A stretch of DNA of 64,000 bases from Vermamoeba vermiformis (taxonomy: Eukaryota; Tubulinea; Echinamoebida), in the NCBI GenBank assembly GCA_045837725.1, contig JBEWZL010000076.1, positions 62,001 through 126,000 on the forward strand, read 5' to 3'. A model generated the notes under the pieces. That model was not told the origin of the DNA. It ran no database searches and saw only the letters and a list, made by a program, of their open reading frames with translations. The position numbers and the translations under genes are program-made. Of the stretch, positions 13,042 through 24,474 are shown one piece after another. Within the stretch, counting starts at the first letter, position 1, and each line of letters begins with the position of its first letter.

Positions 13042-14911
13042 TTAAATTGTTAATCGATAAATTGAAAAGCCTGCTGATTGTCGATTAAAGTCAGCAATGA
13101 ACACGGTGTTGCCAACAACGGCAATATCTTTCTTTACAAAGGGCTTCTTTTTCAACGGCAATGGTACGAATGACTGCTCATCGACTTCAAGAGCTGATTC
13201 TCCGAACTAATAAAGACCGAAGATTAATACTTGAAAATCCCTCGCTACAAAACTTACAATAGCTATTCTCTTATCCTTCGCTGCCAATATCGAATGACCC
13301 TCGATCCAACAAGTCGCTGACAACAGCTTGCCGAACTTTCCGGAGATAACATGGCTCACTTGTTGGTTGGTCGTGTTGTAGATGGACAATTGATTCTTTT
13401 GCTCGAAAACCGCTAGTTTCTTGTGATCATAGGATAGCGATGCGTGAGTAGGCACGTCACGGGTCCAGTAAAATAGTTGAGCTAACGACTCCATTTGATA
13501 AACTGCCTGGATCTCATCGTTGCCTATGCATCACATGAGTTAATTTCATTATATTGAGCGCTCATTATACTAACCATCGACTACTAGGGCCATGTCGTTC
13601 TTCACAACAACTGTCATTTGCTGTTGCTCGTCTCCGATGTCCATCAACACATCCGACTGATCCAGCTCACCGACAAAATCCTCAGCCTCGGAATCAAACA
13701 CTGAAATTGGACTACCTTCATAATCCGCGCAAAATATCAGAACCCTTTTGTTATATTCACCGATGCCCATCACTTTCAAGTCATTCAAACCGAAGTTCGT
13801 TTCAATCTCAGAATTGTTCTTGATTGAAAATCTCTTCAATCCATTTGCATCCGAATACCATACCACGCCATCACCTGAGATTAAGATTAGTCGTCCATTC
13901 GAAAGGTAGCATTATCGGTGGCACATACTAGAGAGGAACACAAGTTTGGGTGGCCCAAATTCATCGTCACCCTCTTCTTCGATTTGCAGGCTAAACTTAG
14001 TTACGAGCGTAACTTTCATCGAGTCACTGACGCTGTATACTCGCAGGCACAGAGAAGGAACCTCTTCGTCATCCTCATCGGGTCGCGTCGAAGTTACTAC
14101 AACGACTTGCTTGCCTAATTAACAAGTTTAGGCTAGAATTATTATCAAGCGTATATCGCTGTTCAACAACTTACGGTCAGCGTTCGCGGAACACAGGCGA
14201 CCTGTGGATAAGAAAGATCCGTTTCCTGGAGGAAAAGACTCGAGGACCTGGTTATTCCGCAGGTCGATGAGCGCTCCATTCGCCGATTGAGCGAATACAA
14301 TATTTGGCTGCCATGGCACGGCGTAGATCTGTAAATCAGCTCCTAACTCGTTGGTTGTTGTTTTAGTGAATTCGAACAGTTGAACGTCTCGAATGCTCTT
14401 TTGAAAGGAATAAAAGCTTTCCAGTGCTGCGTTTCTCTGGGCTTTTGTGCAGTTATGATAAGACATAGGCAAGAAATGGCGCAGGTCGTTGGCGAACGAA
14501 CTGTTGAGCTCGTTGTGCCACTTCGAACTGGTCAAACCTAGTGGGAGGGGATCTTTGAAGCACGACTTCAAGTAGCCCATGATTATATGAACCACTTCAG
14601 CGGGCAACGATTGAAGCTGAGTTCCAAGAAGAGAAGTTTAAAAACTTGTGATTCAGAAAATTATAATAAGGGACTGGTGTTCCGTCTAATCAAATAATTA
14701 ATGAATATTATACGAATATTAAAATAATATATCTTTTTTGATTATGAATAATCCAAGGGAAAAGAGAGTATTTTTTTGACAATTTTTAGCTGCTTACGCT
14801 TGGCGAAGCAAAATTGGCGCTGACATCGTGCCTTTTTATCTTCTTGTGGGCAATTTCATCCACTTCAATATTGTTTTCTTCCTTAACGACTCTTTTTCTC
14901 TTCGGAGGCAT
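13042..14911 (-). CDS. F-box protein with beta-propeller-like C-terminal region
   Basis: Six exons: 14911-14798, 14616-14175, 14114-13929, 13874-13575, 13523-13258 and 13206-13042, giving 490 residues. After a basic N-terminus (MPPKRKRVVKEE, a possible nuclear signal) an F-box starts at about residue 39 with LQSLPAEVVHIIMGYL, the Skp1-binding motif. The remaining ~400 residues form short beta-rich blocks with repeating hydrophobic strands (VVVVTSTRP, LCLRVYSVSD, LSYDHKKLAVFEQKNQLSIY), which look like a divergent WD/propeller substrate-binding region. So it is probably an SCF-type ubiquitin ligase adaptor. No canonical WD dipeptide pattern is present, so the propeller call is inference. Confidence 0.7.
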
Positions 14912-15199
14912 TGTTTTCCTGTTTGGAAAGCCTAAACACTATTTTGTCAAACCGAACGGCAAAGGAAGCGAAAAATGATGCGTTTTCAAATATGGCATAT
15001 ATAGCATACTAAACTAATTAAATGATTATGTTCGAGCCCCTTTTATTATCTTTCATTTCGCGGTGTTCAACACGGGTAATGTACAAAGGCTTGGTTTGGT
15101 ATAAAACGTTTAATATGAAATAAACAAATAAAATAATTAATTATCAGCAAAGCTAATTAACTTGTTTCAAAAATGTCCGCCATTGAACGGATTAGGCTC

Positions 15200-16444
15200 T
15201 TATTTTGAGACTTCTCTCGCGTAGGCCTCAAGTTCTCGTAGTGTAGCATTGTCTAACTGTTCGATATTAATTTCTACTTCTTCAGTGTCTGTTTGATGTT
15301 GCTGCAAAGAAACTAGGTCAGTACGCGGATCAGGCGCGAGAGATGCAGATCTCGACTTACCGATAGAAAATCAGGTAATGCTCTGTGTATAATCTGAACA
15401 ACTTTGCCCAAGTGTTTAGTATCGAGATTATTAATCAAAATGCATAATTGCCTCTTCTCTTCGAAAGACATTTCGCTAATCGTAAAAACGGGGGTTAGCA
15501 AGAATGGATTTAGGATCTGATTGCGGTCAGTGCTTACGGGACATTACTTCGTGCTACACTAGCTGCAGGTACACTTCCAGCGGGACCTCCTGTCGAGGCA
15601 CTAATGGATTCGTTAATTTTTTTTGAAAAGCGATAAAATCAGGCAAATATATGAAATTCAATAATAAATATGAAGTAAAAAGCCTACCGCTTAGGGACTT
15701 TAGTTTTGCGGCCATCACTGTATTCATCACCTTCTCCTTCGACTGATCCAGCTAAAAAGTTCGTTAATATTAAAAATCAGAAAATTCGCGAATAAAATAT
15801 CAATCGGATACGTCACTATTACTAAATTAATAATATAAATTTGTATATCGATAAATACTATTGTAAGCGCTTCCAAACAGCCTAAGATTTGAATTACGAC
15901 TTACCTTCCAAATCCCAATTCTTTGTCTTAATTTCATTAATTTTCTTCTCGAATATATCAGATAATGCTTGTCCCATTTTTGTAATATCATGTTCAGGTC
16001 CGTTATACGTTTTGCAATTGAACCAGATCTGCCGCACGTCGCGGATGAGCTCATCAATATTGTTGTATTGTTCAGTGTTAATTTTTTGCTAAGAAAAAAA
16101 CGGCAATTAGTACGATAATTAGCTTATTATTTTTTAAAATATTTTAAAAATATAAGCCTTGATATTCCTAATTTTACCGCCCTTCAAATTATTCACGAAT
16201 CAAGAGCGCCTCAGAAAAAAAATTAATTCTATTTTGCTGCGCTTACCTCTACTGTACTTAAATCCATCGGATTTTTGATAATTTGGAAATAATCTGGAAT
16301 GCCAAGTGCAATGGGATCGACCGGGGTTGCGAAAGGCCATCCGTTTTTGTTCGCAGCCAGTGATTTGACTAATTTGAGGCATGCACCCCACATTGGGTTT
16401 GACTCGCTTCTCCTTCTTTTTCTTGAGCCGTCTATGCTTGCCAT
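15200..16444 (-). CDS. BET-type protein: one bromodomain plus NET domain
   Basis: Binds acetylated histone tails and helps transcription. Exons 16444-16247, 16088-15905, 15751-15688, 15600-15538, 15475-15361 and 15301-15200 give 241 residues. The bromodomain spans about 15-118: WPFATPVDPIALGIPDYF, then NPMDLSTVE, and FNCKTYNGPEHDM with the acetyl-lysine-binding Asn. A serine/proline linker follows, then a NET (ET) domain at about 165-210, MSFEEKRQLCILINNLD and HLGKVVQIIHRALP. The C-terminal EVEINIEQLDNATLRELEAY completes the NET fold. Animal BET proteins have two bromodomains; plants and some protists have one, as here. It is divergently arranged with histone H1. Confidence 0.92.
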
Positions 16445-17150
16445 TTCAATATTATCGATAAATAATAATAATGATTATTGCAATAAAATATTCAAATGCA
16501 CACTAGGTGTTTCGGTGCTAGTATTATGCAAATAGTTATGTGCTATTATTACAAGTGGTTACTAGAATTAGTTTCTGATTACGAAAGTTTTTTTGTGAAG
16601 CGCGTGAACAGAACAAAACCACAACGTAAACTTTTCGCGCGCATTTTTCTGAATTCAAACTAAACATCAAATAATTGAGCAACAATTCATATTGTACTTT
16701 AAATTTGATACACATGTGCCGATAATCAATCAAATAGTCAATGCGGCACATCTAATCCTGAAGATTCGAGAGTATCTTAACTTTATAAGATTGCATTTCT
16801 TTGATTATCAATAAGTATACTAACGAGATAATAATGACTTTCGCGAGTCAATAAACATGCAGCTCGTAATTATACGGCAAGGCAAGTTTAAATCTGTCAG
16901 ATTCCATCGTGCTTGTATGCGACTAAAGTTTCAAATCGAATCTTATTAGATTCTAATACTGTCACCATTAACCTATCGACGATGCTTAACGAATTAAAGC
17001 CCTGCTCTTGCTAGCCGTTTCCCCGCCCGCCACCACGATTTGACCGTTACTTTGTCGCTGCGCCAGAAATAATTTTTTGGCTGGAAAGAAATTCACCGCG
17101 TCGTTACGGCATTTTTACACGTTATTCGTACATTAGACCACAAGCAAACA
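16445..17150. promoter_or_regulatory. Divergent promoter region, BET protein / histone H1
   Basis: 706 bp between the BET start (16444, minus) and H1 start (17151, plus). The part near H1 (about 17000-17080) is much GC-richer, with a run around TTTCCCCGCCCGCC, unlike other intergenic DNA in the window; it could hold GC-box or cell-cycle elements. No coding or RNA feature is seen in the rest. Confidence 0.5.
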
Positions 17151-17846
17151 ATGCCTGCTAGCCCAAAGAAAGCTACCAAGACGGCTCGCAAGAAGTCGAA
17201 GAAGCCGCGCGATTATCCCAAGTATGAGCAAATGATTGCCGAAGCTATCACTGCGCTCAAGGATCGCACTGGCTCATCTAGATACGCCATCCACAAATAC
17301 ATTGTAAACAACTACACCGTGCCTATGAAGACTCTCGATACACAGTTGAGCATTCAATTGAGAAATCTCGTCAGCAACGGCAAGTTGGTCAAGGAGAAGG
17401 CTTCGTATCTCTTGTCGAACGCGTTCAAAGAGTCGCTCAAGACCGGTGTCCCCATGCCCGTTAAGAGAGCTAGCCCTAAGAAACGCGCTGCTGCTACAAA
17501 GAAGAAGGTTGAGTCTGAATCCGCTTCGGCTGAAGAGAAGATGGAGACCGAAGAAGCTAAGCCCGCCGAAAAGAAGACTCCCAAGAAGGCTGCTCCCAAG
17601 AAGGAAGAGAAGGCCGTCGAGGAGAAGAAGACTCCCGTTAAGAAGACGCCAAAGAAGGAAGCTGCAACTCCCAAGAAGAGCCCCGCCAAAACAGATTCGC
17701 CAAAGAAGACCCCTGCTAAGACTTCTAAGAAGGAGACCGCGACTCCGAAGAAGGCTTCACCGAGCAAAGCTTCACCTAAGAAAACTCCTGCTAAGACTCC
17801 CAAGAAGACTCCTTCTAAAACGCCCAAGAAGTCCGCGAAGAAATAA
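17151..17846 (+). CDS. H1: Linker histone H1
   Basis: A 231-residue linker histone that binds nucleosome entry/exit DNA. It is intronless, unlike nearly all neighbours. A basic N-terminus is followed by the winged-helix globular domain at about 24-98 (YPKYEQMIAEAITALKDRTG, SRYAIHKYIVNNY, LRNLVSNGKLVKEKASYLLS). The C-terminal ~130 residues are Lys/Ala/Pro-rich with many S/T-P-K-K repeats, targets of CDK phosphorylation. A histone-type stem-loop follows 75 nt after the stop. The minus strand also has a long open frame here, an artefact of the AAG-rich repeats. Confidence 0.96.
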   Translation: MPASPKKATKTARKKSKKPRDYPKYEQMIAEAITALKDRTGSSRYAIHKYIVNNYTVPMKTLDTQLSIQLRNLVSNGKLVKEKASYLLSNAFKESLKTGVPMPVKRASPKKRAAATKKKVESESASAEEKMETEEAKPAEKKTPKKAAPKKEEKAVEEKKTPVKKTPKKEAATPKKSPAKTDSPKKTPAKTSKKETATPKKASPSKASPKKTPAKTPKKTPSKTPKKSAKK

Positions 17847-17921
17847 GTTGGCTGAATCTGGCTTAGCCTTCGTGCCTTTTCGGTACAAATGGTGTCGCAT
17901 GGCGACAAATATTATACATAA

Positions 17922-17937
17922 GGTGTTTTTTAACACC
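17922..17937 (+). terminator. Histone-type 3' stem-loop after H1
   Basis: GGTGTTTTTTAACACC forms a perfect 6-bp stem with a 4-nt T loop, followed directly by ACCC. It matches the consensus of replication-dependent histone mRNA ends (GG stem base, U loop, CC stem base, ACCCA 3' flank); the one stem deviation, G at a pyrimidine position, is compensated by C on the other side. It starts 75 nt after the H1 stop. SLBP/U7-type 3' processing would be the expected role. Confidence 0.7.
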
Positions 17938-18087
17938 ACCCTTTTATAGAAATTTATTGACGCTTGTTGGCGATCTTGCAACGGTAACATCCGATCCGCT
18001 TCAGTTTAACAAGTTAAACCAATATGTCGCAATACTTGTCGTAATATATTACAATGTTTATTCGTTCACTTCAGTTTTAACAGTTAC

Positions 18088-19753
18088 TTAGTGTTGAGGA
18101 GGTGGCGGCATCATTCCATGCGGAGGCATCATACCGGGAGGAGGTGGCATCATTCCAGGTGGAGGAGCCATGCCAGGCGGAGGAGGAGGCATGTTATAAT
18201 AGCCAGGAGGCGGTGCCATACCAGGAGGCGGAGCCATGCCAGGGGGTGGTGGCGGCATTGGTTGACCGTGCGGCATCATACGTGGATCCGGCATGTAACC
18301 CATTGGTGGTGGCGCTTTAGATGCCATTCGTTAGTAAATATGCATTAAACACGTAATATATTTTGTTATGCTGGTATCTGTACGAGCTTTGAGATTCGCA
18401 ACGGTCACCAACAAACATCAATCTCAAAATAGTGTTTGGTTACGTACCCATCGAGGCCATGCCCATCATACCAGGCATGGGCACATAGCCAGCAGGAGCG
18501 GCGTACGGTGTTGTGAGTCGTTTTTGAGGGTTATTTGAGGCGAGAATTCTTTCCGCCAAACTACCGTGTCGTTCTTTGCTGTTGGGTTTGAAGGCATAGG
18601 ACACTGATATAGCTCTGAGGAGGGAGTTTTTCGTGTTAGTATAATATCAATATACAACGAATATATATTGTTATAGTAAGGCAGTACTTACTTGTTACAT
18701 AAGAATTGACCGTTCATCGATTCAATAGCCGCATCCGCTGCTTCGAAAGCGTCGAATGAAACGAAGCCAAATCCTTTGCTCATTCCATTCGTCTCGCGGA
18801 TAATCTAAAAATAAGACGAGTTAGTGCCTAGTTTGGTCTATTAAGCCCGCACAAGTCATGAAAATGATAGATAGCCGGCTTACAGCAGAATTTAAACAAA
18901 GGTAGCTTTTCGAAAAGAAGGCATATGTATATATATTGCACTATTAGTTACGTACCTTTGAACTAAGCAAGTTGCCAAAAGAAGCAAAAGTATCTTGCAA
19001 CATTTTTTCGTCAACATCCGGATCCAAGTTACCAATAAATAAGTTGGCACCGACATCCATAGCCTTTGTTCTAGTAGCCTATTGAATGAATGATTATAGT
19101 TAATTATGGTCGAGAGGTTTTAGTAAAGGTCGATCTCAAAGTTCGAGTGCTGAGGATCCGGATTGATTGTGTAATCACTCGATAGGCAATGCATATTGCA
19201 AGCACTAATACGTTATGCGTGAACTTACCTTATTTACACGAATAGCTTTGCCGTATAATTTAATCAAGTTCATAATTCTGATCGCGTAATCTGCGTCCTC
19301 CTCTGTTCTGAACTCTACAAATCCGAATCCTTGGTGATCTTTTGTCAATTTATCTCGAGGAATATGAACGTTCACTATATTAAAAGCAGCGTGTTAGCAA
19401 ACGGGTGGATTTGGTTAATAACTTAATAAATGCTTTATCGGCGAATAAAAATTAAATAAAAATATTGTAGCCAACATAAATCAATTTTAAGTGTATATGT
19501 GTAATTAATAAGGCTAAGATTACGACAGAAAATAATTATTGTATTTTTGAATATTACGATTATTCTAAGCAGATGTAAAATGGAGCCATCTTGGAGCAAT
19601 TGTTCAGTATACTAGTAAAATAAATAATTATCGATATTTACCAACAGGTCCCGCTTGAAGCATTAACTCCCACAAAATTGCTTCGCTGACTTTCAAATCC
19701 AGTTCTCCGACCCAGACAGTCGCGTCTTGATTCCTTTCTTCAATGTGTGCCAT
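18088..19753 (-). CDS. SF3B4: Splicing factor 3B subunit 4 (SAP49/Hsh49)
   Basis: U2 snRNP component that contacts pre-mRNA near the branch site. Exons 19753-19642, 19374-19229, 19078-18956, 18804-18692, 18614-18448 and 18314-18088 give 295 residues. Two RRMs: the first (about 10-88) has ATVWVGELD (RNP2) and QGFGFVEF (RNP1); the second (about 98-175) has ANLFIGNLD and KGFGFVSF. The last ~80 residues are a [12 protein letters not shown] repeat, as in animal SF3B4. The last intron's acceptor (18316-18315) was chosen to keep the PPPGM frame. RRM order, spacing and tail fit SF3B4 rather than other two-RRM proteins. Confidence 0.93.
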
Positions 19754-19923
19754 ATTGAAATATATGAGATATAACGACTGTTGTGGTTGTCACAGAGCTC
19801 GACAGAAAACGATTGCAAAAATTGTTTAGAGCGAAGATCTGCTCGGCAACGCGACACAATAACGGTGAATATGAACACTATCAAAATCTTTATATATTAC
19901 AAAAAAAGAAACATAAGATATAT

Positions 19924-21504
19924 TTAAGAAACGCTAATATGCGTTTGTTGGGCTTCTTGCGCACGTCTCTTTTTCGCTTCACGTTGCGCTCGGTACTCAG
20001 GCTTGCTGCGCTTATCAACGACGTAATATTGCTTGGCGAGTGTTTTTCTCATCTTTTCATTCTCTTCTCTGACGGTCTTGTAGATACACTTGGCAATAAA
20101 GTACATCAAAAATGCAATGCCAACGACCTGTTCAATGAAGCAAGGTGAGCCACGTGATCATTCATAGAGGGTCCTATTTATATGACTACTAGTACTTACG
20201 ACGATGACCACGAGCAATAACTTTCCACAGTCTTTCTTGCAATCAGTGTCAGATCTGCTCGACGAAGATGAGCCACCGCCACCACCTCCGCCACCGCCAT
20301 TACTACGACCTCTCTAGCGAAGTATATATCATTAGCAAATCGATTTATTATGCCATAATGCGCAAGACTTACTGGGAATGGCAACCACAAGAACGGATCG
20401 TTCCAATAAAAGAACGATCTTCTGTGCGGGTTGTGATTGAGCGGTTGATTCCATCGATATCGACCACCGCCGTGCTCAAAGTCATCGTTGTCGTGCGGAT
20501 CCATGTTGTTATTATTGTTATTCTGTGGCTCTAACGGCTGTCCTTCATTGCCTAGTCTTCGTCCTCGACGTCGTTGATCGTTTCCTATCATAATCATTAG
20601 TACCCCAATACTACATAACGAAATTTAGGTATCGAAAGTACGCACCAGTCCACCACAAATAAATGCCTCGACCAATCGCGTAAAGGCCTACGATAGCTAG
20701 AAACACTACAAATCCATGGACCATGTGGTCTCCTATCCATGTGAATGCCTAAACAAGGAGTCAATGGTGCGTACCAAGTTTAAACAACAGATCCACTTAC
20801 GTGATCGCTGTTTGGCCAATAATAATGCTTAAAGCACATTGTTTCGTATTTTGCAATATAGCACATAATAAGTTTATACACATAGCCGCTGACGAAAGTG
20901 GCTACTAGCATCTTCCAAAATAAGTCCCACACGACCCAGGCGATCGCAACACCCATCGATGAGTAACGACCAATGCCTCGGTATTCTGTCTAATAACAAT
21001 AATATTAGTAACGGGGCATCGTCCTGGAACTAATATTCAAGTTTGTAAGCTCGAACAAATATTATTCTTTTTTGAATTTGAAAAGGCCAACAAAGCGCCA
21101 TATGGCAAGTACCGAGCCGTAATAATAATAATAGTAATAAAATCATCAAATAAATACAAATGCTAAATTAATTAATAACTCGTCAGAAATGCTGACTCAG
21201 CAATTTGCTCTCAAAAAATTATTAAATATTCAAAAAAAGCTATTTTACTTGCCTCGTAGGCAGCATGGCATACAGGACAATGAGTGAGATTTTTTGGATT
21301 TATTCCTGAGCTTCTCCTAAGCAGATTCAATTTCGTAAGTACGCGTTTTAATTGTTGTATTGCGCAAAATACTATGACTTACCACCCATCCAGACATTCT
21401 CTATGAACATATTTTATACTACCAATACAATTGCATGGGACAATCATGTTAACCTTGTCTTCTGCATCAAGGCAGATTCGACACGTCACCGGTGAGTCAG
21501 CCAT
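19924..21504 (-). CDS. RING-CH (MARCH-type) membrane E3 ubiquitin ligase
   Basis: Exons 21504-21383, 21316-21253, 20989-20801, 20748-20646, 20584-20373, 20313-20200 and 20127-19924 give 335 residues. The N-terminus is a C4HC3 RING-CH finger (CRICLDAEDK, VPCNCIGSIKYVHRECLDGW, HCPVCHAAYE). Hydrophobic segments follow: GVAIAWVVWDLF, MLVATFVSGYVYKLIM, VHGFVVFLAIVGLYAIG and LLLVVIVVVGIAFLMYFIA. Between the third and fourth lies a low-complexity Asn/Gly/Ser stretch. The tail is highly charged (MRKTLAKQYY onward). Intron 2 has a GC donor (GAG|GCAAGT), a rare but normal GC-AG intron. An in-frame ATG upstream (21642) exists, but 21504 puts the RING at the usual N-terminal place. Probably an endomembrane E3. 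Confidence 0.88.
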
Positions 21505-21958
21505 TGTGCTCAAAGTAATAATGTCTTTGAAATAATGGTGCGCGCGTAAAGATGCACATGGAGCCAACCGAGAGCACGTGGTGAGATTCTTGATCTGAAA
21601 TTTTGTCCGTTTTGGCATTTTTCCGAGCCTGCTTGCTTTCAAGTCTCCTGATGAACTCTAAATCTATCTTAATGACGTTTTTGTATTAATATGTATTAAT
21701 TGTGCATCTTTAGAGCCTCTTACAAAAAGCAAGAATTGAATCTGCTCGCTGAACGAAGATGCATTGGTACTATTGACAAGCTATCTTTCCGTGCATAACT
21801 TGCTCAGCTTATCAACGAACATGCAACTATCAATATGTATACTTAGGACCAGTAGGTACTTCAATTACGTACCAGAGTTTGAAGATCAATGTGATCTTTA
21901 TTGTCTGATCTTTTTATACATCATTAAAATTGCATCTTAATGCGCGTTTGCCTTGCAA
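21505..21958. other. Intergenic region
   Basis: 454 bp between the RING-CH start and the end of paralog 1. A CACGTG E-box sits near 21574. No coding, RNA or repeat feature is recognised. Confidence 0.4.
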
Positions 21959-23063
21959 TCACTTCACACCAAGTGTCTCGTGTTTGCAAGTCGAAGTTTC
22001 CTCCGGACCACACCACGCAGGTTGGCCACCGTATGGTCGAAATGTAAATAGAGCCAACAAGTCACCAATCTGTTCTTTGATGTGCGCATTGTTCGGGTGA
22101 TCGTACATCTGCTTGGTGAATCTCCAGCATGCATTGTGACAGTCAAGGTACCAAGGGGACAATGGTCGGTAGATACCCCAGTACATCATTCCAATCATAT
22201 ACGGAAGCGTTTCCACCATAATATAGTAGCATACGAAGTCATCGCTATTGACTTTGAGCAGCAGGTATGCCTCTAAACCAAGTCGACTGAGTGGCTCGAG
22301 TACGGGTAGATTGTCGGGAGATTCTTTCTTGCAACGATACATCACCACTCGTCGTTCAATAAAAGGATAAAATCTCGCAGAGATCGAGTCGAACAAAAGT
22401 GCGAGTTGATGTTGATGTTGCGTTGATGCAAAAAGGATCCACTTCGTCCCTGTGAGGATGAAGTTGCGTTTGAGCATTTCAATTGCATTCTGCTGGTCAG
22501 CGTTGAACGAGCTGAAATTTCGCGATTCGACGGTGCAAACATACTCGCAGCCCATGACGAGCTCGTTCGCTCCTGGAGGGGTGCTGAACCGGAGCTCGTC
22601 GTTCTCCGATTTTACGACTCTGTTGACGCAAGTAGGGACCAATGCTTCAGAACCTCCAACAATAATCATTACATTTCTCGGACAGGCAAGAAATTTCTTG
22701 AGTTGCGCGCTGTCGTCGTAGAGGTGGAGCACGATGGCGCGTTCAGTTCCGTCAGGCATTCTTTTGAGCCACGCGATGCCGCTCATCTTGTCTTCGAATC
22801 TCGCTTGTTCAAGGGCAGCTCGAATTGTTGGCAGAAGATTTTGATGACTTCGATGCAGCCAGATCATGCCGAGACCACGACGAAGACGACTTTAAAAATA
22901 ATGGTGAGTGAACTGAATATGAGTCCAAATAGATTAAACGTTATAAAAATAGAATAATTTAATATTAAGGTTGGCAATAAGTCAAATATTTCGTTCTGAT
23001 AGCTCCAAAGAGCTTGACTTACGTCGCCTCCTGAATAATTCGTTCCAACCATTCGCCACTCAT
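21959..23063 (-). CDS. Paralog 1 of an unrecognised four-member family (diverged copy)
   Basis: Exons 23063-23023 and 22889-21959, 323 residues. The start was chosen because it keeps the intron in the same place and phase (after two codon bases) as in the other three copies: WLERIIQEAT here aligns with WLRKIAMGSN there. It lacks their ~25-residue basic N-terminus. The core keeps the family blocks: GLGMIWLH, WLKRMPDGTERAIVLHL, FSTPPG, CEYVCTVESRNFSSF, STQHQHQLALLFDSI, KKESPDNLPVLEPLSRLGLE, LSPWYLDCHNACWRF and HPNNAHIKE. A cysteine/threonine-rich extension replaces the usual C-terminus. No membrane segment, signal or known catalytic motif is seen. Function unknown. Confidence 0.75.
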
Positions 23064-23160
23064 TGCGTAACGCTATTCTGTTCGCTTGTTCGATGTTGTA
23101 TGAACTATGACGTACATTTCGGCGAATTTTTATGCGACGCATCGTTCATGAACGAAAAGT

Positions 23161-23166
23161 CACGTG
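23161..23166. promoter_or_regulatory. E-box upstream of paralog 1
   Basis: CACGTG, about 98 bp upstream of the paralog 1 start, inside GTCAAAC...CACGTGA context shared with paralogs 3 and 4. The CArG box of the other copies is absent. Confidence 0.4.
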
Positions 23167-23254
23167 CTGTTGACCAAGTTTGACCGTATTATTGGGCGCA
23201 CTATGCAAGTACAACGCTCTCGAGATCCTTGCTCTGCATTGTAACTACGCGTAT

Positions 23255-23520
23255 TTAGATATTGACTGCCTGGTAGTAATGAGGCTGGAAGCTTTGCTCG
23301 TGTAGTTGAGTGTTGATCCACACATCCAGCGCACGGACAGAGCTTTGTGCAACTCTAATGCAGCCTATTGACAGTGTTAATAACAACATTGAAGCACTTG
23401 AAGAGTTCCAAAGTCGGTCAACTCACCTTCGATGTTGTTGTGGCGGAGACTGATCAAGCAATTGCAGGCCAACATCCGCAGCAAAAATCGGACCGTCCGA
23501 ACCACAAGCGTATTTAATTT
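23255..23520 (-). pseudogene. Coding-like remnant on the minus strand
   Basis: An open segment reads NCLISLRHNNIEGELTDF..LQVLQ, close to a leucine-rich-repeat unit (LxxLxLxxNxIxGxL). An overlapping frame with a consensus donor (23426) and acceptor leads to a C-terminal piece RVAQSSVRALDVWINTQLHE ending at 23255. Two frames look protein-like and neither joins to a clear start, so this may be the end of a small gene or a decayed one. No family can be assigned. Confidence 0.25.
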
Positions 23521-24350
23521 TTGAATATTTTTGTGTAAATGCCACTTCGATTAATTTACAAGAAATAATATCACGATAATTAAACGAGTTAGGCGTTGCG
23601 ACCCCAGATTTAATTTGAAAAAATTAATGAAACTATGAAACTGACCAATGCACGATAAAAGACTGGTATTACCTCGTGCAATCGATGTAAAATATACGGG
23701 AGAACATGTATTCGGCTGAATTAATGAGATGTGGGGGTATGCTTGCTTCAGAAGGAACAACACAGTACCTCAACTTGAGAGCTTACAATGCTGTTCAATA
23801 TGATGAATTGCAATACGTACATTACAAATACACTCGTGGTCGTCATTTCAAGTTTTCAGTTTTGAATAATCAATGATTGATTTTTTTGGCCGTTGCTCCG
23901 CTGATCGAACAAAAATCAAACTTGGTTTGTGCGAACCTTTTGTGACTAGAACTCACGATCCAGTTAACACAACACATGTGATGCTATTATCATGTACGAA
24001 ACTTGTTTCTGAAAGCACGTAAATGAGTTGCAGGTTGACTTTCTTTCGCGGATTTGAAGCAGCAACTCACTCGCGAAGTTTGGGAGCCTTGTGTGAGTGT
24101 CTAAATAATTTTAAATGTATCCATACGTGTGCGCAAACCTATCTTATAATGGAAATCGATCTCTGACGACTACAAGGTGAGTTTAAAATTATTGAAAAAT
24201 ATTTGTTCTCAATCCGCACGACGCAGGGCTCGAGGAGCCTCGCCGACAATCTTTCTGACGTATAATAATAGCAATATATTAATGGCAAATATTATTCAGA
24301 AGAACCTATTTGTGAGAACTCTGTTCATCAGTTTGGTTTGCAACATTCGA

Positions 24351-24376
24351 CACGTGATTTTATTTCCCTTATTTGG
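24351..24376 (+). promoter_or_regulatory. E-box + CArG promoter module, paralog 2
   Basis: CACGTG (24351-24356) then, 10 bp on, CCTTATTTGG (24367-24376), a perfect CC(A/T)6GG box of the kind bound by MADS/SRF-type factors. It lies 124-98 bp upstream of the ATG. The same pair with the same order and spacing precedes paralogs 3 and 4. Confidence 0.6.
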
Positions 24377-24474
24377 ACAATTATTTCATTACCCGCAAAA
24401 GGAGTTATCATAAAAACACTCGATTCCAAAGTGAACATCAATCAACACCAAGCAGCAGCACTCCTCACTCGTTC

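Larger units (their letters stand above)
23143..24474. other. Long non-genic stretch upstream of paralogs 1 and 2
   Basis: 1.3 kb between the divergent paralogs 1 and 2. It holds the E-box upstream of paralog 1 (23161-23166), a coding-like remnant on the minus strand (23255-23520, listed separately) and the promoter module of paralog 2 (24351-24376). The part 23820-24170 shows nothing I can name. Confidence 0.5.

Noticed and set aside
17354-17949. Long open frames on both other frames of histone H1
   Set aside because: They arise from the AAG/CCC-rich repeats of the H1 tail; the H1 frame has a clear domain and stem-loop.
18088-18320. Tandem repeat near the end of the SF3B4 gene
   Set aside because: It is the coding [12 protein letters not shown] repeat expected in SF3B4, not a satellite or CRISPR array.
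22864-23142. Longer first exon for paralog 1 starting at 23142
   Set aside because: It reaches the donor in the wrong phase for the conserved core; the ATG at 23063 keeps frame and aligns with the other copies.
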